From Halomonas litopenaei (GTDB taxonomy: Bacteria; Pseudomonadota; Gammaproteobacteria; Pseudomonadales; Halomonadaceae): DNA of 64,000 bases. A program made the translations under genes and the position numbers. Positions 43,271-51,740 of the stretch are shown one piece after another (position 1 is the stretch's first letter; each line of letters begins with the position of its first letter). A model generated the notes under the pieces. It saw nothing but the letters and a program-made list of their open reading frames with translations. It made no database searches and was not told where the DNA came from. The stretch is taken from contig NZ_JAEKJT010000004.1 in assembly GCF_017303055.1 (NCBI RefSeq), positions 310,001 through 374,000 on the forward strand, in the 5' to 3' direction.

Positions 43271-45081
43271 GCATACTCCAGGTGATAACGATGGGACAGA
43301 CTGCCCTTGAACTCCTTCACTAGATGAAGTGCCTCCCGCAACAGGTCACGCTCCAGGGAGTTGAGGGACTGCACCACCACGTTGTCGCTGGCCAGGAGAT
43401 CATCGCGCTGGCACCTGAGCTGGGCCTTGAGCCTCAGCTCACTGAATAGTGACAGCGCCTCACCGAGGTCTTCCGCCACCTCTGCATCGAGGCGACCGAG
43501 CCTAGCCAGAGCGGACAGGCGATCGTGGGTCGAGGTCTCGCGCAGACCAGCATCCAGCGCCATGGTGCGAACCCCATGAACGATCGGGAAGATGCCCCCT
43601 TTCTTGATGTCGATGCCGTGTGCGGGCTTCTTGAGCGAGCCGAACAGCGTCAATGGCGTAGAGAACCGCAGTACCGCGCGGGCCAGATGGGTCAGCAACA
43701 GCGCGTTGCCCCTGGTCTCCTCGATCAACACATCACGCAGGCGGTCCACCAACGCCATGTCACCTGCCACGCCAGCGACATCCACCAGAATCGCCAGGCT
43801 CATCAAGCTATTGCCATCCGGTTCCGCGACCCATCGCCGAATACGCCCGCGCCACTGCTCCAGCGTTCCTGTCCATTGGGGATTGGACACCATGATATTG
43901 CCTGGGCAGCGCGGATAGCCCAGGTCCATCAGCACCTCGGTAAAACGACGACTGTCCGCGGCCAGGTCCGGCCACTCGAGGTCGTCCGGGAGAATCAGCG
44001 CGTTGTCCTGATCCGTCTTGAGGATCTGTTCGCCCCTGCCCTCACTTCCCAGCACGACAAGACAGACCCGGTCGCGCTGAGGGGCGGGCATCGAAAACTG
44101 CCATGCCTTGCCAATAATGCGACCGTTAAGCGCTGACAGCATGCCCATGGCAAAGCGCATGCGAATTCCCTGCGCCATCAGTGCATCGATCAGCTCAGGC
44201 GTGCGCTGGCTGGCCTCGTTCAGTTCCGCCAGGCTGTCAGCCTGCTCCACCTGAAGACTGACCACATAGCTGCGACTGGAGAAATAGCTCAGCACATCGG
44301 TCAACTCGACCACGCCTTCCAGCGCGCCTTCGTGATAGACCACCACCCTGGCCACCTTGTGGCGGGTCATCTCGATCAGCGCTTCGAACAGGTACTGGTC
44401 CCTGGTGACGCTCACCAGTGCCAGGCCAGCGATACCTTCCAGGGCATCGCCCCCTCCCCGCTCCTGCATCACCAGCGCATCGAGCAGGTCGGTCTTGGTC
44501 AGCATTCCGGGGCCTTCCGCGGTATCCACCAACAGACTGTCGGCGCCCTTCTCCTTCAGCGTGAGCACCGCCTGACGAATACTGATGGACGGGTCCACCA
44601 GCAGGGGTGGCCGCATGCATTCATGCACCTTGGCCAGCATGAAACCGGCCAGCGTCACGCCGCCATCGGAACGCCGCTCCGCCAGCAGCCGCGTCTTGCT
44701 GACCAGACGCTGGTGAAAGTAATCGGAGAAGTCCTCGGACTGTTCGCACAGCGAGAGGAACAACGCCCTGGGCATCAGGTAGCACAGGGTTTCCTGTTCG
44801 GCGACAAAACGATAGCGGCTCTGGCCGTTGATGACGCTGATCGCGCCAAACAGATCGCCACTGGTGTAGTGGCCGATACGTCCCCCGGTGGAGGACTCGT
44901 TCATGTCCAGTTCGGCGACTTCGCCCTTGTGAATCACAAAGACGAACTCGCCGGCCTGTCCAGCCTCGAGAATCACTTCATCCCGCGCGTAGTACGCCAG
45001 ATCAAGCCCTGCGCGAATACGCTCGCGTCCGGCATCATCCAGCAGCGCAAAGGGAGGTTCTGTGACATTGATGTCGATCAT
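43267..45081 (-). CDS. cNMP-binding/CBS/DUF294 nucleotidyltransferase-like protein
   Basis: 604-aa regulatory protein in three parts: a cyclic nucleotide-binding-like domain (residues about 15-130, FVFVIHKGEVAELDMNESST and GDLFGAISVINGQSRYRFVA), two CBS repeats (about 160-280), then DUF294 with the nucleotidyltransferase signature VLGSEGRGEQILKTDQDNAL near 345-364 and its C-terminal helical domain. It resembles GlnD-type uridylyltransferase cores; targets are unknown. Presumably senses adenine nucleotides or cAMP and modifies or regulates a transport partner. Start at 45081 (GGAG, 7 nt); 84 in-frame codons upstream lack similarity. Follows the symporter gene, separated by two hairpins. Confidence 0.9.
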   Translation of the reverse strand: MIDINVTEPPFALLDDAGRERIRAGLDLAYYARDEVILEAGQAGEFVFVIHKGEVAELDMNESSTGGRIGHYTSGDLFGAISVINGQSRYRFVAEQETLCYLMPRALFLSLCEQSEDFSDYFHQRLVSKTRLLAERRSDGGVTLAGFMLAKVHECMRPPLLVDPSISIRQAVLTLKEKGADSLLVDTAEGPGMLTKTDLLDALVMQERGGGDALEGIAGLALVSVTRDQYLFEALIEMTRHKVARVVVYHEGALEGVVELTDVLSYFSSRSYVVSLQVEQADSLAELNEASQRTPELIDALMAQGIRMRFAMGMLSALNGRIIGKAWQFSMPAPQRDRVCLVVLGSEGRGEQILKTDQDNALILPDDLEWPDLAADSRRFTEVLMDLGYPRCPGNIMVSNPQWTGTLEQWRGRIRRWVAEPDGNSLMSLAILVDVAGVAGDMALVDRLRDVLIEETRGNALLLTHLARAVLRFSTPLTLFGSLKKPAHGIDIKKGGIFPIVHGVRTMALDAGLRETSTHDRLSALARLGRLDAEVAEDLGEALSLFSELRLKAQLRCQRDDLLASDNVVVQSLNSLERDLLREALHLVKEFKGSLSHRYHLEYA

Positions 45082-45133
45082 CGTTCGCTCCGTGCTCAAC
45101 CCCGGCTGTCCCGGGGCTGAGCAGGTTGGCGAA

Positions 45134-45159
45134 GAGGAGCCCACGGCGCTGGGCCCCTC
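45134..45159 (-). other. Hairpin between symporter and DUF294 genes
   Basis: Minus-strand GAGGGGCCCA, loop GCGCCG, TGGGCTCCTC: ten pairs including one G-U. A second small hairpin (CCCCGG-N5-CCGGGG) lies at about 45100-45116. No T tract; probably mRNA processing or partial attenuation. Confidence 0.45.
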
Positions 45160-45167
45160 GTCTCGTT

Positions 45168-46961
45168 CTAGTGTGCGTGGGCCACACCAGCACCTCTTGG
45201 CACCCGCACGTTCTCGACCAGTTCCTGGATGTGTTCCGGCGGAGCAGCAGTTGCCCGCGACACCACGAACGCCACCACAAAGTGCAGGATCATGCCGAGC
45301 GTACCGATACCTTCCGGCGAAATACCAAACCACCAGATCGACGGATCCGTGTTGATGAACTTGGTATAGACGATATAGGTAAAGGTGAAGCTGAGACCCA
45401 GCACCATGCCGACGATGGCCCCCTCGCGGTTCATGCGCTTGTCGAAGATGCCAAGCAGAATGGCCGGGAAGAAGGACGACGCCGCCAAGCCGAAGGCAAA
45501 GGCCACCACCTGGGCCACAAAGCCCGGAGGATTGATGCCAAAGTAGCCGGCCACCACGACTGCCACCGCGGCAGCGCCACGAGCAGCCAGCAGCTCTCCC
45601 TTCTCGCTGAGGTTCGGGTTGATCTGCTTCTTGATCAGGTCATGGGACACAGCCGCCGAGATGACCAGCAACAGCCCGGCCGCGGTCGACAGTGCTGCCG
45701 CTACACCACCGGCCGCCATCAGCGCGATCACCCAGGCTGGCAAGCCACCGATCTCGGGGTTGGCCAGCACGATGATATCGCGATCGATATACACCTCGTT
45801 GGCGCTGTCGGTGGGTGCATTGGTGACCACCCGCTGACCGTAGCTACCCGTGGAGGCTTCTTCCAGGGGACCGCTCTCGAAGGTGGGCTTGCCCTCGAAC
45901 GGCGCGCCTGGCCCCATCTGCACCCTGCCATCGTCGTTCTTGTCGAGCCAGCCGATCAGGCCAACCGTCTCCCAGCTCTTGAACCAGCCAGGAACCTCCT
46001 CGTAGCTTGTCTCGTTCACGGTCTCGATGATGTTGGTGCGAGCGAATACCCCCACCGCCGGTGCAGTGGTATACAGCAAGGCGATGAACACCAGGGCCCA
46101 ACCGGCGCTGACCCGCGCATCACGAACCCGCGGCACGGTGAAGAACCGCACGATGACGTGAGGCAGACCCGCCGTACCACACATCAGCGCAGCGGTGATG
46201 AAGAACACGTTGATCATCGGCTGACTACCGTCGGTATAGGGCGTGATACCGAGATCTGTCAGCAGGCCATCGAGACGATCAAGGATGTATTGACCGCTAT
46301 CGTTACCTGCTGCATCAACGAAGGTCGCACCGAGGCCGGTCTGGGGCAGCACGTGACCGGTCATCATGATCGACAGAAACACTGCCGGTACGATGAAGGC
46401 GGTGATCAGCACGCAATACTGAGCCACCTGGGTATAGGTAATGCCCTTCATTCCCCCCAGTACCGCATAGAAGAAGACGATGACCATGCCGATGACAACG
46501 CCGAGGTTCACATCCACTTCGAGGAAGCGCGCGAAAACGATGCCGACACCTCGCATCTGTCCGGCCACGTAGGTGAACGAGACGAAGATGACGCAGATGA
46601 CCGCTACGGTCCTCGCGATATTCGAGTAGTAACGGTCGCCGATGAAATCTGGCACCGTGAACTTTCCGAACTTGCGCAGGTAGGGAGCCAGCAGCATCGC
46701 CAGCATGACGTAGCCACCGGTCCAGCCCATCAGATAGACGGAAGCGTCATAGCCCAGGTAGGCGATCAACCCTGCCATCGAAATGAACGATGCCGCGGAC
46801 ATCCAGTCAGCTGCGGTCGCCATGCCATTGGCTGCGGGGTGAACACCTCCCCCCGCGACATAGAAGTCCTTGGTGGAGCCGGCCCGCGACCAGATCGCGA
46901 TACCGATGTAGAGAGCGAATGACGCCCCTACAAAGAGATAGGTAAGCAGTTGTACATCCAT
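45168..46961 (-). CDS. Sodium:solute symporter, large subunit (ActP-like, VC_2705 subfamily)
   Basis: 597-aa SSS-family Na+ symporter with about 13 helices. N-terminal region ASFALYIGIAIWSRAGSTKD and the early motif GMATAADWMSAASFISMAGL match the acetate permease branch. A hydrophilic insert of about 80 residues (near residues 330-410) is typical of the VC_2705 subfamily, which always pairs with a DUF4212 small subunit, encoded just upstream. Substrate is probably a short carboxylate such as acetate, inferred from the family and from the divergent kinase. Start at 46961; gap to the small subunit is 38 nt. Confidence 0.9.
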   Translation of the reverse strand: MDVQLLTYLFVGASFALYIGIAIWSRAGSTKDFYVAGGGVHPAANGMATAADWMSAASFISMAGLIAYLGYDASVYLMGWTGGYVMLAMLLAPYLRKFGKFTVPDFIGDRYYSNIARTVAVICVIFVSFTYVAGQMRGVGIVFARFLEVDVNLGVVIGMVIVFFYAVLGGMKGITYTQVAQYCVLITAFIVPAVFLSIMMTGHVLPQTGLGATFVDAAGNDSGQYILDRLDGLLTDLGITPYTDGSQPMINVFFITAALMCGTAGLPHVIVRFFTVPRVRDARVSAGWALVFIALLYTTAPAVGVFARTNIIETVNETSYEEVPGWFKSWETVGLIGWLDKNDDGRVQMGPGAPFEGKPTFESGPLEEASTGSYGQRVVTNAPTDSANEVYIDRDIIVLANPEIGGLPAWVIALMAAGGVAAALSTAAGLLLVISAAVSHDLIKKQINPNLSEKGELLAARGAAAVAVVVAGYFGINPPGFVAQVVAFAFGLAASSFFPAILLGIFDKRMNREGAIVGMVLGLSFTFTYIVYTKFINTDPSIWWFGISPEGIGTLGMILHFVVAFVVSRATAAPPEHIQELVENVRVPRGAGVAHAH

Positions 46962-46999
46962 GGAATCAATTCCCGTTCATTGACGTTATTTTGCGGGCT

Positions 47000-47257
47000 T
47001 CACTGTTCGTGGACGTCGTACTCTTCATCGAGTCGATTCATCTTCCAGGCGTAGAAAATAATCAGCACGATGAAGGTGTAGATGGATCCCTGCTGTGCAA
47101 ACCAGAAGCCTAACTTGAAGCCAAAGAAGCGGATGTTATTGAGCACATCCACCAGGAGAATGCCGAAGCCATAGGAGACGACAAACCAGACGGCAAGACA
47201 GCCAAGAATGGTTCTAATATTTCGTTTCCAGTAGGCCTGTGCGCTCTTGTCTAGCAT
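47000..47257 (-). CDS. Sodium/substrate symporter small subunit (DUF4212)
   Basis: 85 aa, two helices: TILGCLAVWFVVSYGFGILL and the segment from GFWFAQQGSIYTFIVLIIFY. Ends with a charged tail (MNRLDEEYDVHEQ). DUF4212 proteins are obligate partners of VC_2705-type symporters. The start at 47257 has GAGGG 7 nt upstream; eleven earlier in-frame residues are ignored. First gene of the symporter-DUF294-exonuclease operon. Confidence 0.92.
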   Translation of the reverse strand: MLDKSAQAYWKRNIRTILGCLAVWFVVSYGFGILLVDVLNNIRFFGFKLGFWFAQQGSIYTFIVLIIFYAWKMNRLDEEYDVHEQ

Positions 47258-47639
47258 AAGGCTACCCTCAAGAAGTGGTTTGTTCGCCAAATGCCCTGTC
47301 AGGCAGAGCTAAAAGGCTCGAACAAAAGACTAGTCAAAAGGGCTTTTAGAGGAACGATAACTTTAGTCGAAAATCATAAATGCAGTGCACCATGTTATGA
47401 AAAATTTCTTTTAATTCAACAAAATAAAAACATTCAACAAATATTAGCCGTTGGTCTATCACTACAAAGGTGCATTCCACCTTAGTCGCGATTCTCTGCC
47501 TTATTTTCCGGTAATCGACGTTGGTCGATACCACAGAAATCCATCGAGTCTGTGATATTCGCCTCAAGAGACAGCCTGCGCCCCCTGCCTGGCGGCCTTC
47601 CGATACCCTAGAATGGCAGCTGACATCGAGGAGGTGCCC
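47258..47639. other. AT-rich divergent control region between symporter and kinase genes
   Basis: 382 bases, no gene. About 47330-47450 is markedly AT-rich compared with the rest of the window. It contains the direct repeat CGTTGGTC at 47449-47456 and 47519-47526, exactly 70 bp apart, and the inverted repeat AAGGTG-N5-CACCTT at 47467-47483. Both divergent promoters should lie here, and the repeats are candidates for regulator binding. Confidence 0.55.
47467..47483. promoter_or_regulatory. Inverted repeat AAGGTG-N5-CACCTT
   Basis: Perfect 6-bp half-sites in the symporter/kinase control region, lying between the two CGTTGGTC direct repeats. Possible operator; the protein is unknown. Confidence 0.35.
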
Positions 47640-50600
47640 ATGTTTGCCGGTTGGCTGTTGATCGTCGTTTCACTTCTCTACATTGCCGTGCTGTTCGCCA
47701 TTGCCTGGCGCGGCGACCGGCGTGCCCGGCATCAGGGCGCAAGCCAGCGGCGCCCGCTGGTCTACAGCCTGGCTCTGGCGATCTACTGCACGTCGTGGAC
47801 GTTCCACGGCGCCGTCGGACAGGCCGCCACCTCAGGCTGGTCGTTTGCCAGCATCTTTGTCGGTCCGGTGCTGACCTTGCTGCTGTTCTGGCCTGTCCTG
47901 GCCAAGATGGTGCGCGTGGCCAAGCATCAGAACATCACCTCGATTGCCGACTTTATCGCCTCACGCTATGGCAAGACCCAGTCCCTGGCTGCTTTCGCGA
48001 GTCTGGTCGCATTGATCGGCACGCTGCCCTATATCGCTCTTCAGCTGAAGGCGGTGTCGACCTCCTTCGCGGTGCTGACCGACGCATCCGATATCACACG
48101 AGCCCCGCTGTTCGGAGACACGGCGTTTTATGTGGCGGTGGTCATGGCGATCTTTGCCATCCTCTTCGGCACTCGCCATACCGATGCCACCGAGCATCAT
48201 GAGGGCCTGATTCATGCGGTGGCCTTCGAGTCACTGGTCAAGCTGGTAGCCTTTCTGGTACTCGGCGCCTATGTGACCTGGGGGATGTTCGACGGCCTGC
48301 AGGACCTGCTCACCCGCGCCGATATACACTTGCAACTCCAACGCCAGCTGGCCCAGCAGGACTTCGGCCAGAGTTTCTGGGCCCAGACCTTGCTGGCGAT
48401 GCTGGCCATTCTATGCCTGCCTCGACAATTCCATGTCACCGTGGTGGAGAACACCCACCGCGACGACGCCGCCCGCGCTCGCTGGCTGTTCCCGCTGTAC
48501 CTGGTACTGTTCGCGTTCTTTGTACTGCCGCTGGCGGCGGCTGGCCTGACCACCTTTACCGGCACTGACGTCGCGCCCGATACCTACGTCCTGTCGCTGC
48601 CGATGGCAGCGGACCAGGGCTGGCTCACACTGCTGACCTTCATCGGTGGATTCTCGGCCGCCACCGGCATGGTGATCGTCGCGGCGGTCGCCGTCTCCAT
48701 CATGATATCCAACGAAATCGTGATTCCCGCCCTGTTCCGCATGCGCTGGTTTGACACCAAGCCGCGGGACTACGGACGTCTGGTGCTCAGGGCTCGCCGG
48801 ATCACCATCGCGGTGATCCTGGCGATGGCCTACGGCTTCTATCAGCTGATCGGTGAGTTCACCTCGCTGGCCTCGATCGGCATGCTCTCCTTTGCTGCTG
48901 CGGCGCAGTTCGCGCCGGCACTGATCGGGGGACTCTACTGGAAGCGTGGCAACCGTCTTGGCGTCATCGTCGGCATGAATGCCGGCTTCGCCATCTGGGC
49001 TTACACGCTGCTGCTGCCCGCCATGATCAACGCCGGCGTGCTCCCGGCTGACTGGCTCAGTGGCGGGCCGCTGGGGATTGCCTGGCTGTCGCCCACCTCG
49101 TTGTTCGGGCTGCATGTGGGCGATAACTTCACCCATGGCGTCATGCTGTCGCTGGGAATCAACCTGGTGGCCTACATCTTCGTGTCCCAGGTCACGCCCC
49201 AGCGCGTGGTGGAGCGCATTCAGGCCTCGCTGTTCGTGGACAGCGTCGAAACCCGTCAGACCTCGGTCAATCGTCCCTGGACCGGTGCCACCACGGTGGG
49301 CGACCTCAAGGTGCTGTGCCAGCGATTCCTCAGCGCCGGCCAGGTTGACCGTGCCTTCAGCGACTACGCCCGTCGCAACGGCAAGGCACTGGAAGACAGC
49401 GCACGAGCGTCCATTGACGTGATCCAGTTCACCGAACGTTTTCTGGCATCCGTACTGGGTGCGTCGTCCGCCCGTATCGTGGTCAATTCCGCCCTGCAGG
49501 GACGCGGCATCGGTATTTCCGACGTGATATCCATCGTCGATGAAGCGTCCCAGGTGCTGGAATTCAACCGCGCCCTGCTTCAGGCCACCATCGAGAACAT
49601 CAACCAGGGCATCAGCGTGGTCGATCAGAACCTGCGCCTGGTGGTCTGGAATCAGCGTTACCTGGAACTGTTTCGCTTCCCGGACCATCTGATTCGTGTC
49701 GGCGCGCCCATCGACCGCATCTTTCGCTACAACGCCCATAATGGCGAATACGGCCCAGGTGACCCCGAAGAGCATGTCGAGCTATTGCTCGACAACATTC
49801 GCGAGGGACAACCACATCGCTACGTGCGCTACCGCCAGGACGGCAGCGTGCTGGAGGTCCAGGGCAATCCCATGCCCGGTGGAGGCTTCGTCTACACCTA
49901 TCAGGACATCACCCAGCAGAAACGCACGGAAGAGGCGCTGATCCGTTCCGAGAACAACATCCGTATCTACACGGACAACGTGCCGGCATTGATCGCCTAC
50001 TTCGACCGTGAGTGCCGCTACCTGTTTACCAACCGGGCCTACGAGCAAGCCTTCAGCATCAACCGCAACGAGGTGATCGGCAAGAAGGTCACCGACGTGA
50101 TCCCGACCGACATGGCAGAGGAGCGCACGCCCTGGTTCAAGCGCACGCTGGCCGGAGAACGGGTCAGTTTCGAGGTCTCGCTGGACATCAGCGGTGAAGG
50201 GCTTCGCTACATGCTGGTGACCTACACCCCCCACTTCGGCGACAGTGGCGCCATCCTCGGTTTCTTCGCCCTGTACCAGGACATCACTGAACGCCGCCGA
50301 GCCGAGATTGCCCTGAAGGAAACCAACGAGACGTTGGAAGAGCGCGTGCGCTCCCGTACTCTGGCGCTGTCCGAGGCCAACTCGGCACTGCGCCAGGAAA
50401 ACCGGGTCAGGGCCGAGGCGGAGCAGGCGCTGCGCCAGGCCAAGCAGGTGGCCGAAGATGCCAATGCCTCCAAGACCCGCTTCCTGGCGGCGGCCAGCCA
50501 CGACCTGCTGCAGCCGCTCAATGCGGCGCGGCTGTTCACCTCGGCCCTGTCCCAGGACATGGGGGCCGAGGACATGAAGCGCACCATCGGCCACATCGAC

Positions 50601-51584
50601 AGCTCGCTGCAGTCTGCCGAGGAGCTCCTCGGCACCCTGCTGGACATCTCGAAGCTGGATGCCGGGGCGCTGACGCCGCGTCGCAGCCACTTCGCCCTGA
50701 CCGATATCCTGCGGCCCCTGCAGGCCCAGTTTGCGGTAATGGCCGAGGACCGAGGTCTTGACCTGAAGGTGGTGGGCTCACGCCTGTGGGTCGACAGTGA
50801 CAGCCAGATGCTCAGGCGCATCATCCAGAATTTTCTGTCGAACGCGATTCGCTACACCCAGGAGGGCCGCGTGCTGCTGGGTATCCGGCGACGGGGCGAA
50901 CGTCTGTTGATCGAGGTGTGGGACAGCGGCCCTGGTATTCCAGAGGCCAAGCAAGCGGAGATCTTTCAGGAGTTCCGCCGGCTGGACCAGGCTTCCCGAC
51001 ACAAGGAAAGCGAAAAGGGACTGGGACTGGGGCTGTCGATTGCCGACCGCATGAGCCGGGTGCTCGATCATCCCATCCGCGTGCGCTCCTGGGTCGGTAT
51101 CGGCACCGTGTTCTCGGTCAGCGTGCCGCGGGTCGAGGCCAAGGCCGAGGTCGCCGAGTCGGACAGCAAGCCCTCACGCAAGGTCGCCAGCAAGCTCGAT
51201 GGCAAGCGCATTCTGTGTATCGACAACGAGTCGCTGATTCTCGAGGGCATGAAGGCGATGCTGTCGGGCTGGGGCTGCGAGGTCTTCACCGCCACCTCCA
51301 TCGGCGGCGCCAAGTCGGTACTGCGACACCTGGATGGCGATCCTGACGCCATCCTGGCCGACTACCATCTGGACAATGAAGTCACTGGACTGATGGCACT
51401 GGATGCCCTGAGCGAGCGCCTCGAAGGAGAAGTGCCCGGCATCGTGATTACAGCAGACCGTACCGAAGAGGTGGCAGAGGAGGTCCGTCGCGGTGGCTTC
51501 CAGCTGCTGCTTAAGCCAGTGCGGCCCGCGGCCCTGCGGGCGCTGTTGACGCGGACCCTGCAGGCCAGCCAGGCCCCTTCATGA
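47640..51584 (+). CDS. SSS-domain hybrid sensor histidine kinase (CrbS/MxtR-like)
   Basis: 1314-aa membrane sensor. Residues about 1-515 form a Na+:solute symporter domain. Two PAS domains follow (about 655-760 and 780-890; ENINQGISVVDQNLRLVVWN marks the first), then a coiled coil, a HisKA domain with H954 (AAASHDLLQPLNAA), an ATPase domain (QNFLSNAIRYTQEGRVLLGI; GLGLGLSIADRMS), and a receiver domain with D1241 (ILADYHLD). The layout is that of CrbS/MxtR, which with a LuxR-type regulator controls acetyl-CoA synthetase and acetate uptake. Here it is divergent from a symporter operon, but no response regulator gene is in view. GAGGAGG precedes the ATG at 47640. Confidence 0.93.
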   Translation: MFAGWLLIVVSLLYIAVLFAIAWRGDRRARHQGASQRRPLVYSLALAIYCTSWTFHGAVGQAATSGWSFASIFVGPVLTLLLFWPVLAKMVRVAKHQNITSIADFIASRYGKTQSLAAFASLVALIGTLPYIALQLKAVSTSFAVLTDASDITRAPLFGDTAFYVAVVMAIFAILFGTRHTDATEHHEGLIHAVAFESLVKLVAFLVLGAYVTWGMFDGLQDLLTRADIHLQLQRQLAQQDFGQSFWAQTLLAMLAILCLPRQFHVTVVENTHRDDAARARWLFPLYLVLFAFFVLPLAAAGLTTFTGTDVAPDTYVLSLPMAADQGWLTLLTFIGGFSAATGMVIVAAVAVSIMISNEIVIPALFRMRWFDTKPRDYGRLVLRARRITIAVILAMAYGFYQLIGEFTSLASIGMLSFAAAAQFAPALIGGLYWKRGNRLGVIVGMNAGFAIWAYTLLLPAMINAGVLPADWLSGGPLGIAWLSPTSLFGLHVGDNFTHGVMLSLGINLVAYIFVSQVTPQRVVERIQASLFVDSVETRQTSVNRPWTGATTVGDLKVLCQRFLSAGQVDRAFSDYARRNGKALEDSARASIDVIQFTERFLASVLGASSARIVVNSALQGRGIGISDVISIVDEASQVLEFNRALLQATIENINQGISVVDQNLRLVVWNQRYLELFRFPDHLIRVGAPIDRIFRYNAHNGEYGPGDPEEHVELLLDNIREGQPHRYVRYRQDGSVLEVQGNPMPGGGFVYTYQDITQQKRTEEALIRSENNIRIYTDNVPALIAYFDRECRYLFTNRAYEQAFSINRNEVIGKKVTDVIPTDMAEERTPWFKRTLAGERVSFEVSLDISGEGLRYMLVTYTPHFGDSGAILGFFALYQDITERRRAEIALKETNETLEERVRSRTLALSEANSALRQENRVRAEAEQALRQAKQVAEDANASKTRFLAAASHDLLQPLNAARLFTSALSQDMGAEDMKRTIGHIDSSLQSAEELLGTLLDISKLDAGALTPRRSHFALTDILRPLQAQFAVMAEDRGLDLKVVGSRLWVDSDSQMLRRIIQNFLSNAIRYTQEGRVLLGIRRRGERLLIEVWDSGPGIPEAKQAEIFQEFRRLDQASRHKESEKGLGLGLSIADRMSRVLDHPIRVRSWVGIGTVFSVSVPRVEAKAEVAESDSKPSRKVASKLDGKRILCIDNESLILEGMKAMLSGWGCEVFTATSIGGAKSVLRHLDGDPDAILADYHLDNEVTGLMALDALSERLEGEVPGIVITADRTEEVAEEVRRGGFQLLLKPVRPAALRALLTRTLQASQAPS

Positions 51585-51645
51585 GGTGCAGCAACGTGCA
51601 GGCAGCCTTGCCGCCGACATCCTTTACGGCGTTTGCCTGGACGCA

Positions 51646-51674
51646 CAGCCCCCGCCCATGCGGCGCGGGGGCTG
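51646..51674. terminator. Hairpin between kinase and selO genes
   Basis: CAGCCCCCGC, 9-nt loop, GCGGGGGCTG. Convergent genes flank it. There is no T tract, so this is a weak terminator candidate. Confidence 0.45.
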
Positions 51675-51740
51675 GTCTCACGTACAGATATTACCTACAG
51701 CGCCCAGGCACAGATCGCAGGGGCGAGTAGCAGCAAAATG

